Source: Megalonaias nervosa
Taxonomy: Eukaryota > Mollusca > Bivalvia > Unionida > Unionidae
Length of the DNA: 64,000 nt
Direction: 5' to 3'
Assembly: GCA_016617855.1 (NCBI GenBank)
Contig: JAECUM010093710.1
Coordinates: 1-64,000, forward strand
Shown piece after piece: positions 11,296 through 22,721 of this stretch. The translations under genes and the position numbers were made by a program. Positions within the stretch are counted from its first letter, which is position 1, and each line of letters opens with the position of its first letter. The notes below the pieces were generated by a model that saw only the letters and a list, made by a program, of their open reading frames with translations, was not told the DNA's origin and searched no databases.

Positions 11296-13458
11296 CCATA
11301 TATATTGGGACATTATAAAATAACTTCTTTTCCTGTCCCAGAACTTATGGTGAAACTTTTTTTCACCTAGGTCATATGTCCCAAGACTTAAGAAACGAAA
11401 TAAATTTGTATTGCATCTGTGCTCCTCCCCAATGCATGTTACAATAAAATAAATAAACAAAACGCTTATTTGATAATAAAAAAGAATGAAACTAACCTTG
11501 TATTGTTATCATTTATTCCTTTTTCTTCAACATGAGCATTAAAGAATAAAATATATCCACGAAATCCGGATATGTAGCTTAGGCTTCTAAACTGTAGTGT
11601 GTATCGCTTACGTCCGATAACACACGCACGTTGTTCACTGACATGAACACTGAGAAACAAATTGTGTTTGGTTGTGCTCAAAGGTTTGAATATGTTATCC
11701 AAATGCAAAGTGGATCCAACAAAATCGCAAACAAGAGGGAAATAATCAACTGATATCTTTAAGACAACCATCATTCAAGCATGATACGGTGTTAGGTTTA
11801 CAAAAGTATCATTACTATTGACCCGCAGACATCAATGCTCCTTTGTATTAATTATTACTATGGATGCCAAGCACATAGAAGCCCGGGTGGTGAATAATCA
11901 CAATTAGCAGCGAGCAGTAAACTTTGTCTTTAAACTTACCGACAGGACATCAAAGACAAAGGTTATTTTTATTATAAAGCAAGCTGACCTCAGAAGCCGA
12001 CTTTGGTGACTTTTTTTTTAAAGGATATAAATACAAAGGTTATTTTATTGCAAAGCAAGCAGACATTGGAAGCCGACTATGGATTCTTTTAAGTGTGCTG
12101 ATTTTTTTCTCTATTGAATATACAAAGACGGCCGAGATATGGACACAAACTTTTGGTTCTTTTTCACCGGTATTCACGAGAATTTTGAAAATAAATTGAA
12201 ACAATGGAACAAAATTTTAAAGTGACACAATATAGTGCTTTGTGCATGGATGTCCATGACCCAGCATCTCCCAGATTATTTGGAGAAAATAAAATCATGT
12301 GATGAATTCGTGCAGGCCTGAAGACAAGCAGATGATTTCGCAAACGAGATGGAAATAATCAACTGATATCTTGAAGACAACTGCCATTGACGCATGACAC
12401 AGTGTTAGGTGCAAAATAACCACAACTGAATTATATCCAGGTTTACTGTATGACAGTATCTCGTAAATAAAAATCATTATTTGAAAACACATTCACTTGA
12501 GTGCAAGTGACCATCTTTTTGTCAGCATGGGTTACAAAAGTATTATTACTATTGACCCGCAGACATCAATGCTCCTTTGTATTAATTATAACTACAGATG
12601 CCAAGCGCATAGAAGCCCGAGTGGTGAATAATCACAACTGGCAGTGAGCAGTAAACTTCTTTGAACTTACCAACACGACATCAAAGACAAAGGTTATTTT
12701 TACTACAAAGCAAGCCGACCTCAGAAGCCGACTATGGATTCTTTTAAGTGAGCCGATTTTTTTTTTTTTATATACAAAGACGGCCGAGATATGGAAACTA
12801 ACTTTGGTTCCTTTTCACCGGTACTCACGGGAATTTTGAAAATAAATTGAAGCAATGGAAGAATTTTTGAAGTGACACAATATAGTGCTTCATGCACGAC
12901 ATCAATGACCCAGCATCACCCAGAAGATTTAGAAAATAAAAATGCGATGAATTCGTGAAGGCCAGAAGAGAAGCAGATATTTTGCCGACAATATGATCAT
13001 TAACATGGACGAAATTCTAGTGTACTTTGATCATATTCCTGGACAGACTGATGATAAGATGGGAGTCAAAAGTGTGAGAATTAGACTGGTGCAGATTTGA
13101 AAAAATCTGACTTCGGTCCTTGCAGTTTCCGCTTCTGGTGATGTGTTGTCTAACAATTTTTCACAATATGAGAAAGCTAAAAAAATATTCATGCACCGAA
13201 AGAACGGATGATACACGTGCAGGAGAAGGATTGTGTTCATGAGATGCAGCTGCACTGGATTAAAGAGTTTTATCCAAATACACAGTTTTATATTTTTTAA
13301 AATGAAATTTCAGTTGGAGAGCATTTTCCGACATGCAATTTTCGAATGATTAAAAGGTGTCCCACAACTTGCAACTAAAAAAAAACGATGTGTCCCAGAA
13401 CATACAGTACACAAAAAATTACTTTTAAAATTAATTTGTGGTGTCCCAACATATATGG
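11296..13458 (+). mobile_element. pogo-like DNA transposon, deleted and internally duplicated
   Basis: Ends CCATATATATTGGGAC (11296 on) and GTCCCAACATATATGG (to 13458) are inverted repeats, each flanked by TA as in Tc1/mariner-pogo elements. Subterminal tgtccca(r)aactt blocks recur near both ends. About 615 bp is duplicated in tandem inside (roughly 11725-12340 and 12341-12985), with shared blocks such as ttactattgacccgcagac and aaataatcaactgatatct. A broken transposase segment lies at its right side. Confidence 0.75.
12895..13280 (+). pseudogene. pogo/jerky-type transposase fragment
   Basis: Across several frames the plus strand reads PEDLENK, NMDEILVYFDHIPGQ, GVKSVRIRLVQ, LTSVLAVSASGDVL and then PKERMIHVQEKDCVHEM, QLHWIKEF. 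These match in order the DDE_1 domain of pogo-like transposases (NMDETPVxFD, K-x-VxIRTTG, LTxxLxxxADG, P-x-x-V-x-x-x-x-KGWMDE, WI). The third catalytic Asp region is missing. A second partial copy of the first block (DYLEK ... CDEFVQA) lies near 12268-12310 in the upstream duplicate. Confidence 0.72.
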
Positions 13459-14017
13459 TAAATGCGGTACGTTTTTATTTTGCCTTGAAAATGTAATTAA
13501 CTACCTTGTTAGACCTGTGCTCCCAGTATGACAAGAATGAACAACAATAGCGTTTCGTTCAAAACTCACTTTTTAGTTAGCATGATACATCACGGCATCT
13601 CTACAGGTACATCGAAGATTCTGACTTGCACTAAATGAAGTACATCCATTAGATTTGAATTACAGGCACAGTTGTGCTAAACTTTAATAATACCTCCAAA
13701 ATACAATAAAGAAATTTCAGAAATAATTCTTTGAAAATAATTTGTAATAACTTAAGCACTCAGATGTAGTTTGATGTAAGCAACCATAAATAGGCACCTG
13801 TTTACTTGGCTACGGCAATCATACTACTCAATTAAGACAATGTTCATACCTTAATTTACTGACAATAATACTTAAGTCAATGGTTAGTCAGTCCAATATA
13901 ATTCTGTGGGGCATTTGGATTAAAATTTATATGGAAATGAGCAACAGTCTGGCTTAGTGCAAAGTATCAAAAGAATCAATCATCAAAAACAACCTTTTTA
14001 TAAGAATATTCTTTTAC

Positions 14018-14113
14018 CCTTAACAAGAGATGATACTTGAGTACTCTCTGCATTGGAACATGTAACAAATCTCTCAGCCTGAATCTTCCTTCATTGGCTT
14101 TCCTCTCACATTC
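14018..14113 (-). CDS. vav: vav exon: DH domain conserved region 3
   Basis: Ninety-six nt (32 codons), phase 0 to 0, acceptor 'attttgttag', donor 'gtaaaag'. It reads [15 protein letters not shown], then [17 protein letters not shown]. The L-L-x-x-P-x-QR-x-x-x-Y-x-LLL signature is conserved region 3 of all Dbl-homology domains, the helix that carries most GTPase contacts. The preceding C-x-x-(K/R)AN-x-GRF is specific to Vav (Vav1 CSQRANNGRF). All signature residues are intact, so the exchange domain should be active. Confidence 0.95.
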
Positions 14114-14774
14114 CTAACAAAATATAGAAAATACAGATAAAAATGTATCATATTTTCAGTAATTTAGAAAAATGTATACCATGCTGAGATACTTTACATT
14201 TTCCAAAATAAGTCACAAAGTTTGATTTCTGGTTACTGATAGGTTAAGTCAAACAGAGGTCTGGGATTATTAATACAGTGTTAATGTTTATCTTATTTTA
14301 CAACTACTCCAATATACAGAATTTCTCATATTAACTGCAGTTTATGGATAGCCTTGAAAGAGTAAGGTATATTTAAATGGCAAAATGAATTATATTTTCA
14401 CCTGTAGAAATGACAAATACAATGTATTTAATCCAAAATTAAACAATAGAAGTTTAAAGCCAATAGTGTCAAACAAGGGGATTCAAGGACAGCAGAAAAA
14501 ACAGTGCAATGGAAAAATTAAAATCCCAACTAGAAACGCTGAAGGTAGTATCCAATGTGGAATGTGATACACCAACTCAAGATGTTGTACAAGTATGCCA
14601 AGTTTCTTTGCTTAATTTCAAAATGCCCTAAGGTTTTAGAGATGAACCAAAAGTGTAATGGACAGACAACAAAAGGATCGACAGATGGAGATGTGGATAA
14701 TGTATTCCATAGTTTTCATGAAAACGTGAGGCAATAATACCATGCATGCCACATTGACCATATCAGTCTCTTAC
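14114..14774 (-). other. vav intron, 661 bp
   Basis: Nothing recognised; ordinary AT-rich intron. Confidence 0.6.
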
Positions 14775-14978
14775 CTCAATGGCTAATTTAATACTATCAC
14801 TCTTTTTGGAAATCTCCTCGATATGCTCTTGTGCCTGCGGTAAATTTGAGCAGTAATCCCCATAAATGATAAACTTTCGCTTGTGGCTGACAAACACCTC
14901 ACTGATCTGGATCCCAGTGCCTGTTGTGCAGGCTCGATGCAAGTCTTTGTAAAACTGACTGTGAACTTCATGCAAATT
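14775..14978 (-). CDS. vav: vav exon: central DH domain
   Basis: Two hundred and four nt (68 codons), phase 0 to 0, acceptor 'tttctgctacag', donor 'gtaaga'. It reads NLHEVHSQFYKDLHRAC, then ISEVFVSHKRKFIIYGDYCS, then LPQAQEHIEEISKKSDSIK. This is the Vav pattern L-x-x-VH-x-x-F ... VF-x-x-x-x-x-F-x-x-YG-x-YCS ... A-x-x-x-(L/I), covering the middle helices of the RhoGEF domain. It is the longest exon in the window and the strongest single match to Vav. Confidence 0.95.
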
Positions 14979-16059
14979 CTGTAGCAGAAAAACTCTGTTT
15001 CACATGAGAAGGCTAAGATTCAGCATTTCATTTGAAATTGAAGATGAAAACCTCTGCAAATATATCCCAAAAATGTTTAAAAGATTTTTTTTATCCCACC
15101 CACTTAAAGTCTCCCAATTCCTAAAGATAGAGTTCAGGTCAGAACTGATGGATTAATGGACAGGGGCTGTCTATAATGGGAGTAACACACAAAAAAGTCT
15201 AACATTATTATATATGTCTCGATAGGGTTTAACAGCATATAAGCACAAACCAGCCTATACAGAGGCTAGATAATTTTTCTTTGTAAAAATAAGGCAAAAT
15301 CTGCAGTAAATTTAGGCAGATAAATCCTTACAAATATAGATATGAACTCTATACTATAAAAGGACAAGAGAACTATTTTTAACAAAATATTTAAAATAAA
15401 AAATAAACTTAGAATCCTTAGAAAACAGTGCAGAATCAACATTCTCTTACATGAAGCAAAGTCTAAAATTTTCTTAAGTGGTACATCATGAAAATGCTAT
15501 AAATAAAAACCTTGTGTCTCACAGGCAGAAGGTTGACATATTTGATGAGAATATGCACACTATGAATGCACTCTGACTGATGTTCAAACTCAGGGGAAGT
15601 GTAGGCCAGGTTTGTGTGTTCTGTATGTGAGAGACACAATGCCACCCCACCTGCACAATTTGTTCTTTATAATGGATACCACTCTCTAAGAGTTGGTTTT
15701 ATAAAGCTTAATTGTAAAGTTTTCATTCCATATGTTTTGCCCAGTATACTCAGCATTCAGATAACTATAATAATGTACATAAGGTCACATTCAGTGCAAC
15801 TTTGGCTACTTCACCTGTTCTCCCTTACCCTTAATACTATTATGACTTGGCAGTTAACACTATGGAGTACCTTGTGTGAAGTATGCAAGCAGGTTATGTT
15901 ATGGTAAGACTTTAGATATTAATGGATTGTTATATCCTGGGTATTTGCAAGGTTATCTATGTGGAAAGGGAATCCAAAACAATAAAATTTAAAATAAAAT
16001 CTAAGACTAAAGATGTGTGCTTTTGTAAAATCAAATCTTACTGTGATGTTTGCAATGAT

Positions 16060-17250
16060 GTGATTACCACCATACATTATGACATCAATATAATGTGATC
16101 AATGCATTATGGTATCATCCATATGTGATCATTACATTATGGCATCATCCATATGATGTGATCATGGCATCAATATGATGTGATCAATTCAGTATGGCAT
16201 CATCCATATGATGTGATCAGTGCATTATGGTATCATCCATATGATGTAATCAGTACATTATGGTGTCATCCATATGATGTGTTCAATGCATTATGGCATC
16301 AATAAGATGTGATCAATGCATTATGGCATCATCCACATGATGTGATCAATACATTATGGCATCATCCATATGATGTGATCAATGCATTATGGCATCATCC
16401 ATATGATGTGATCAATACATTATGGCATCAATATAATGTGATTAATACATTATGGCATCATCCATATGATGTGATCAATAAATTATGGCATCATCCATAT
16501 GATGTGACCAATACATTATGGTATCATCCAAATGATGTGATTAATACATTATGACATCATCCATATGATGTGATCAATGTGTTATGGCATCATCCATATG
16601 ATGTGATCAATACTTTATGGTGTCATCCATATGATGTGATCAATGCATTATGGCATCAATATAATGTTATCCATACATTATGGCATCATCCATATGTGAT
16701 CAATACATTATGGCATCATCCATATGATGTGATCAATGCATTATGGCATCATCCATATGATGTGATCAATACATTATGGTGTCATCCATATGATGTGATC
16801 AATGCATTATGGCATCATCCATATGATGTGATCAATGCATTATGCCATAATGTGATCAATACATTATGGCATCATCCATATGATGTGATCAAATGCATTA
16901 TGGCATCAATATAATGTGATCAATACATTATGGCATCATCTATATGATGTGATCAATACAATATGGCATCAATATGATGTGATCAATACATTATGGTATC
17001 ATCCATATGATGTGATCAATGCATTATGGTATCATCCGTATGATGTGATCAATAAAATATGGCATCAATATGACTGTGATCAATACTTTATGGTATCATC
17101 CATTTGATGTGATCAATACATTATGGCATCATCTATATGATGTGATCAATGCATTATGGTATCATTCATATGATGTGATCAACACATTATGGTATCATCC
17201 ATATGATGTGATCAATACATTATGGTATCATCCACATGATGTGATCAAAA
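16060..17250. repeat. 33-bp minisatellite, about 36 units
   Basis: Units of 33 bp alternate tgatcaatacattatgg and catcatccatatgatg. The block CATCATCCATATGATG is nearly palindromic and TGATCA is a palindrome. Some units are shortened to 'catcaatatgatg'. Because 33 is divisible by three, the plus strand stays open and would encode repeats of YDVINTLWHHP. There is no start context, splice signal or family match, so I do not call a gene. Confidence 0.93.
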
Positions 17251-17267
17251 CAAACATCAAAAAAAGA

Positions 17268-17915
17268 TCAGAAGTTGTATTCAAGGCTGATGCAGTGATT
17301 GTCAACTAAAAAGTTTGTAAAGTACTTAGATCTGAATTACCTCCAGTTCACTGTCACAAACAGTTCCAATCTATATGGAGTTCAATGGGTTCTTGCTATC
17401 TCTCATTCTGACACAATTCTTGCAATTTTTTTTCCAATTTTACTTGACGACAACAATCACATCTCCCGCCATAAAATACACTCAAATCAACTCATCTCCA
17501 ATAAATTTAACTGTTGATCTTCCTGCCTTGTCCCACGCCCAAGAATCTGAAGATTCCATTTTATTCTGTATTGATTATTAACAATTTTTTCAAGGCTTAT
17601 TTTCCTTTTGTTTTAAACATGTATTGCTTGTTTGAAGGAAATTTTTTAAAAAGTTTCTTTAATAAACAACAGTTTGATCGTGCAGATGTTTTACATATAA
17701 AATATGTGCAATTTAAAGTGCCTGAGGTACTCCTGTAAAGTTAGTCTGGTTCCCTGACCATCTACACTAAATCTAATATGAAACGCAGATCCAAATCATA
17801 CACGTACAAACCAGTATCCAGCTTTTAGCACAACAATCTTATTTCCGTAATTTTTTATTTTATTCTGTCAGTTTTTTATGGGTCATTTTGAGAGACATGC
17901 GGTAAATTTGTGTTA
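17268..17915. mobile_element. hAT-like MITE, copy 3, both ends lost
   Basis: Internal sequence matches copies 1 and 2 (for example ttgattattaaca, caaggcttattttcc, cctgtaaagttagtctggtt). The left end stops where the 33-bp minisatellite begins; the right end fades out before the next array. Confidence 0.7.
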
Positions 17916-17929
17916 TAATGAGCTCAGCT

Positions 17930-18124
17930 TATACTGGTGTACATTATAGTATTACTATCACATAATGTAATAGGATCCACGACCAAACAAGCCTTATAAA
18001 AGAGTCAGTGTGATAGTGAGGTACCTTGTATTAGGGCATATTATATACAGTATTACTACTACATTATGTCACAGGATCAGTGTCCAAAAAAGCCATATAA
18101 AGAGACAAGCTTTATTTTGTGGTA
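17930..18124. repeat. satellite-like array, left part
   Basis: About two units of the array continued at 21306-22262: gtattactatcacataatg, aggatccacgaccaaacaag, ccttataaaag, gaggtacctt. The Tigger at 18125-21305 inserted at a TA of the repeated gtggtacctt. Confidence 0.75.
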
Positions 18125-18813
18125 CAGTGTGACCCCACTATAACACGGTAGTTGGGAGCCATAGAACCCGACCGTGTTATGAACTGAACCGTGTTATAAG
18201 CAACCATGTACAGTACCAACAAATTTGCAGGGTTAGTGGCCGGGGTGGGTGGGTAATGAAAGCGGGTGCAGAAACGTGTGCTTCATTGGCATAATTACCA
18301 TTTTAAATCAATGTATATTAAATGAGAAAACACCTGCAGTGATAACACAGATTGCATATATAATATATTACTTTATTCAGAGAACCACGCATTGGCACAT
18401 ACACGTGTATAGTTTATATATATATATCTATAGCATGAATAGAGTATCAACACCATGTACTCACCCATGAATCAAATCACATACATTAAATCCACAATAC
18501 AAGTATTTCCATCAAAAATATACGCACACAGATTTAAAATATTCAATAATTTTGTCACAGATCAGTATGTGACTGAATTCAATGGAAAAATAAATAGGAA
18601 ATATTAAGTAATGAATGATGAAACAGCACGTCCGAAGGTTAAAAAACGGTGTCTGTATAAATTTCATACTGCTAAATTTTCTCATCCGTGAATTGTAATA
18701 CTTTGTTGTTTGAAAAACTCAGTGATTTTCAGCTGCTTTCTGCTACTGTCACGTTTGCTCTTGGCAAAGTCAATCATATTTCTCAACTGAAGAATTCGAA
18801 CATAGTCAATATC

Positions 18814-20324
18814 TTACGTCTCCATCAATCTCAAAGCACACTCTAAACTTTTGACTGCTTCTGTTGCTGACGGTGGATTATCCTCAGGTGTGGTGTCAAC
18901 AGAAGCATCACCACTGTCATCATCACCATTGGTGTTACTGAACATAATATTCTTAAAAATTTCTGCATCCGAAACGTGGTCTGCAACTGGGCAGTCATTA
19001 TTAAAAATGATCCATTCATTAACACTGTTGCGTGACTGCATCAGCTTCCCAAATGCCCTTTCAGCCTCGAACACATCATTCTCAGAAAATCTATCAAATA
19101 AACTATCATCATCATCACCGCTGTTATCCTGAGTAATAGTAATGCTGCCCCAAGTCCTTTCTCCCAGCATTTCTCAATGCATCTGGGTGTAATGGCATCC
19201 CAAAATTTGCCGCTGAGGTACATTACTTCTTTCAGATTTAAACTTTGTAGTGTCGCCTGGACAGAGGTTTCATTGCAAACAATCTTTTTCACAAGTTCTC
19301 TTCTATAATTCATTTTAAAAACTGATATTATGCCCTGGTCCAGAGGCTGAATCCTGGAAGTTGTATTCTTTGGGAGGAAGCTGGCTTTTATTTTCTAATC
19401 CTTACTAACCAGGCTGTCTGTGGGTGGGTGTGCCGGGCAGTTGTCCAATAATAACAATGCCTTTGGCTCCATTTTCAGATTACTGAGGTGGGATCGAACT
19501 GCTGGTATGAATTCATTCTGAAACCATTTTTCAAACAAAGCAGCTGTCATCCATGCGTTTTTTGTAGCATCATATGAAAATGGTAGGGTCTTCATATTCA
19601 AATGATGGAAGCACCTAGTAGACTTGAATTTTCTGATACATAGTGGTTTAAGTTTGTGTCTTCCCGTTTTATTGACACAAATCAGCAAAGTTAATCTCTC
19701 CTTTAGTTTCTTAAACCCTTCATGTTTATGTTCGTCTTTTTTCACAGTTAGGGTGGTGTCAGGCATCATTTTGTAGCACAATCCAGTTTCATCACAACTG
19801 TAAATCTGCTCTGGGGAATATCCACCTTCCTCTATTATTTCCCTCAATTCATCTGAATAGTTCATAGCAGCTTCAGAATCTGAAGAGCAGATTTCTCCAG
19901 AAACTGTCACGTGGCTAATCCCATGTTGCTTCTTAAAACGGTTTAGCCATCTATTGCTTGCTTTGAAGCTGGAGTCTTGCCCATGTAAGTCGGTGTGAAA
20001 TTTTTCAGCTTGTGCCTTTACAATTGGTCCTGATATGGACACTCCTTCAGCCCTAATCTGCACAAACTGCTGATACAGGGCTGCATCAAGTTGGGTGTCT
20101 CCTGCTAGTCTTGCTTTCTTTCTCATCAATCCGTCACTTTCATGCATATCCACAACCATCTCTCTTAGTTTTGCTTCTTCCCTCTTCCATCCTCGGATTG
20201 TTGATTCATTCACACCTAAATCTTTAGCTACTTGTGATTGTCTACCACCGGACTTAATCCTGTCCAAAGTTTCGATCTTTTCTTTAACAGCAAAAGCTTT
20301 ACATTTCCGTTTCCCATTTTCCAT
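18814..20324 (-). pseudogene. Tigger-like transposase, one stop and one frameshift
   Basis: Starts MENGKRKCKAFAVKEKIETL. Residues 10-60 form the CENP-B/Psq helix-turn-helix (VAKDLGVNESTIRGW). Residues 80-145 form the second DNA-binding helix-turn-helix (FKASNRWLNRFKKQHGI). The DDE domain has YSCDETG (Asp 178), LLLLDNCPAHP (Asp 294) and, after an in-frame TAG at 19395-19397 (codon 310), TSRIQPLDQGIISVFK (Asp 329). A one-base shift near 19150-19170 then moves the acidic tail (TQDNSGDDDDSLFD ... ALRLMET) to another frame. About 503 codons, the normal Tigger length. All three catalytic acidic residues survive; the two lesions make it inactive as read. Confidence 0.92.
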
Positions 20325-20964
20325 TCAAAATGTCCACTAAATAACACTTTTACACCTATTACTTTAAGAGACTACAGCATGAATAATTGTCAGTCAACAA
20401 GGGGGGTATATTTGTAGGAAGTGGACAACATTATTCACTGGTCAACTGATTGCATAAAACAACACCGTCAAGCCACGCGCACATGTTGGCGGCTTTCGTT
20501 TGTTTGATGTTTTTTAAATCGTTGCCCCATAATTTGAACAAGTTTAGCTCAGCAATTGACTTTGATGATGAACAATATACTTAAATTAATTGATCTACAA
20601 ATTCAGGTGAGAATCTTTTATCAACCACCGCATTGTTTGTTGCTTAGTTGTGTAGTCAGTTTAGAGAACATATGTCAGATATTGTTTGAGCAACGACTGT
20701 ATATGGAATGCACAGAAGACAAACACAAAGTAGACTTGATGGCTTCATTGTTATTGTATACAGAATGCACTGAAGACATACACAAAGTAGACTTGATGGC
20801 TTTATTGCTCATGGATCAGTAATAATAAGATTAACACTTATGAGCTGTCATTTTTCAACAATAAACAAAGATCAAAGTTCTCAAAAGGCCCAGCCTTTGG
20901 TTCAGAAACTCGTATTTCTGATGTTTATTTTGGCACAAAACTGTAAGAAATTGGTTAAATTAAA

Positions 20965-21262
20965 AAATTTTAGGAGCCACGCCACAACTTTTTAATTTAC
21001 GAATCCATACACGATTACCTCTCCAAAATGATAATAAACTTTCCACGTTATTTTCTGCACTTTTAAGAAGAAATGTTTTCCGTGTACGAGAATAATACAT
21101 GTATATGATATTTCAGGAGTCATGCCACAATCGTCTTATATTCGAATTTATATGCAATCTCTTCTCCAAAATGATAATAAAACTTTTACATATTTTATTT
21201 TTCGTACTTATAAAAAAATTTTTTGTTTACAAGAAAAATACCTGTAATAAGGTAAATGAAAT
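20965..21262. repeat. subterminal tandem repeat inside the Tigger, two units of about 147 bp
   Basis: Two adjacent units share aggagccacgccacaac / aggagtcatgccacaatc, ctctccaaaatgataataaa and a 'tttcgtacttataa'-like tail. A third start (gggagccatgccacgaccgt) runs into the terminal repeat. They could be extra transposase-binding sites (inference). Confidence 0.75.
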
Positions 21263-21380
21263 TTCGGGAGCCATGCCACGACCGTGCTATAGCGGGGTCA
21301 CACTGTACCTTGTTTTGGGTACATTGTACACAGTATCACTATTACATGATCAGGGCTTCCTTATCTGCTGGGAGCTGGGG

Positions 21381-21513
21381 GATTTACCTGGCTACTTTAA
21401 CTTTACACGGGACTACTTTAAAAAAAAAAAACCTGCATTCCCATTGGGTGAGGTACCCCCCACTGTCTACTTTGGTAACTCACCCTCCATCTTTATATCT
21501 AATAGAAGGCCCT
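21381..21513 (+). repeat. dispersed module shared with 60846-60962
   Basis: Blocks ttacctggctac, actttaaaaaaaa, taactcaccctcca and agaaggcc occur in the same order at 60846-60962. Both copies sit at the edge of or inside a tandem array. Confidence 0.7.
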
Positions 21514-21785
21514 GATTATGTAATGGGACCCATGACCAAACAAGCCTTATAAAAGGAACCATGTTATACTGAGGTGACTTGCATTGGGGGACATAATGCA
21601 GAAAACAAAGGAAATCTTAGTATTATGGTGATTCCTAATCATAATGCTCTACATGGGAGCCATAAAATGTGTACAGTGTTATACATAAGTCCCCTTATAT
21701 GGGGCACATTATGTTTAGTATTATTATTACATAAAAGTGTACAGTGTTATACTCCAGTCCCCTTGTATGGGACACATTATGTTTA

Positions 21786-21815
21786 GCTGGCCTAGTGGTT
21801 AGAGTGTCTGCCTCA
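21786..21815 (+). mobile_element. SINE-head fragment inside the satellite array
   Basis: cctagtggttagagtgtctg followed by cctca matches the tRNA-like head of the SINE at 34128-34453 (cctagtggttagagcgtctg). Only about 30 bp is left, between two ordinary satellite units. Confidence 0.5.
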
Positions 21816-22317
21816 TAGTTAGAATTACTATTACAAAAAGGTGTAGTGTTATACTAATGTCCCTTATAAGGGGCACATCATATTTAGAATTACTATTACA
21901 TGAAAGTATACTGTGTTTACCAAGGTCCCGTTATACGGGGTACATTCTATATTATATTTAGAGTTATTATTACATAAAAGTGTAGTGTTATACTAAGGTC
22001 CACATTTAAGTGGTACATTATATATAGAATTACTGTTACATAAAAGTGTAGTGTTATACTAAGGCCCTCTTTTGAGGGGTACATTATATTTAAAATTACT
22101 ATTGCATAAAAGTGTACAGTGTTATACTAAGGTCCCATTACATGGGGTACATTATATTTAGAATTACTATTACAAAAAAAGTGCAGTGTTATAGTAAGGT
22201 CCCCTTTCATGTGATACATTATATTTAGAATTACTATTACATAGTGTAATGGGATCCATGACCATACCTGCTGTAAAATAATGTTTTAAACTTTTATTGA
22301 GGGATCACTGCACTCAC

Positions 22318-22413
22318 CTCAATGTAAGCTTTATTAATTAACCTTGTACCCTTGTGGGACATTAGGCTCAGCAAGTACGGGATTTCTGAAGGTCCAATCT
22401 GTGTGTCACAGGA
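22318..22413 (-). CDS. candidate cryptic or alternative exon in the DH region
   Basis: A 96-nt open segment (32 codons) between a 'cttaattagttcag' acceptor and a 'gtgagtgc' donor, in phase 0 and out phase 0, so it would fit between or instead of DH exons without breaking the frame. It starts SCDTQIGPSEIP and ends RLINKAYIE. The final IE followed by gtgagt resembles the neighbouring real exon. I see no Vav homology in the rest, and an insertion here would disturb the DH fold. It lies just outside a satellite array. It may be chance; the splice signals are the only support. Confidence 0.22.
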
Positions 22414-22721
22414 CTGAACTAATTAAGAGTAGAGCAGATAAGTAAAAGACCCAGCAAAATTATATCTGGCCTTATTTAACTGATTTGGCCTTATCTGACT
22501 GACCCCTTTGACCTTATTTGACTGACCCATTTGTCAGTATTTAACCAACATAAAAGTAGTTTACTGAACTGAGTTTTATCAATTTCTGTACTAAGAATTA
22601 GGCGTCACTTCATTTGTTTAAATGGCAACATATGCTTGTCTGAATAAGTTTTTGTAGGAAGATGACTGGCAGTCTGAGGATAAAATGTCAATGCCAATTT
22701 ATTAATAATGTTAATACTCAC

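Larger units (their letters stand above)
10071..14017 (-). other. vav intron, 3.9 kb
   Basis: Contains the pogo-like remnant at 11296-13458. The parts at 10071-11295 and 13459-14017 are AT-rich with nothing recognised. Confidence 0.6.
18125..21305 (-). mobile_element. Tigger-like (pogo family) DNA transposon, full length
   Basis: A 3,181-bp element with inverted ends CAGTGTGACCCCACTATAAC (18125 on) and the complementary ATAGCGGGGTCACACTG (to 21305). TA target duplications lie at 18123-18124 and 21306-21307. Joining the flanks restores gtggtacctt of the host array, so the ends are exact. Further ccgtgttat/ccgtgctat copies lie inside the ends. It encodes a broken transposase on the minus strand (18814-20324) and carries a tandem repeat near its 3' side (20965-21262). 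Confidence 0.93.
21306..22262. repeat. satellite-like array, right part (65-bp and about 100-bp units)
   Basis: Units contain aaaagtgtagtgttatacta, aggtcccctt, gggtacattatatttagaa and ttactattacataa, spaced about 65 bp. Near the Tigger the unit is longer and includes gggacccatgaccaaacaag. A 130-bp module (21381-21513) and a SINE-head fragment (21786-21815) interrupt it. Confidence 0.82.
14979..22721 (-). other. vav intron, 7.7 kb
   Basis: Holds the 33-bp minisatellite, a truncated MITE, a satellite-like array split by a Tigger, and the candidate exon 22318-22413. The first kilobase (14979-16050) and 22420-22720 show nothing clear. Confidence 0.6.

Noticed and set aside
16309..17309. Long plus-strand reading frames encoding repeats of YDVINTLWHHP
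   Set aside because: They follow the 33-bp minisatellite exactly, with no start context, splice sites or family match.
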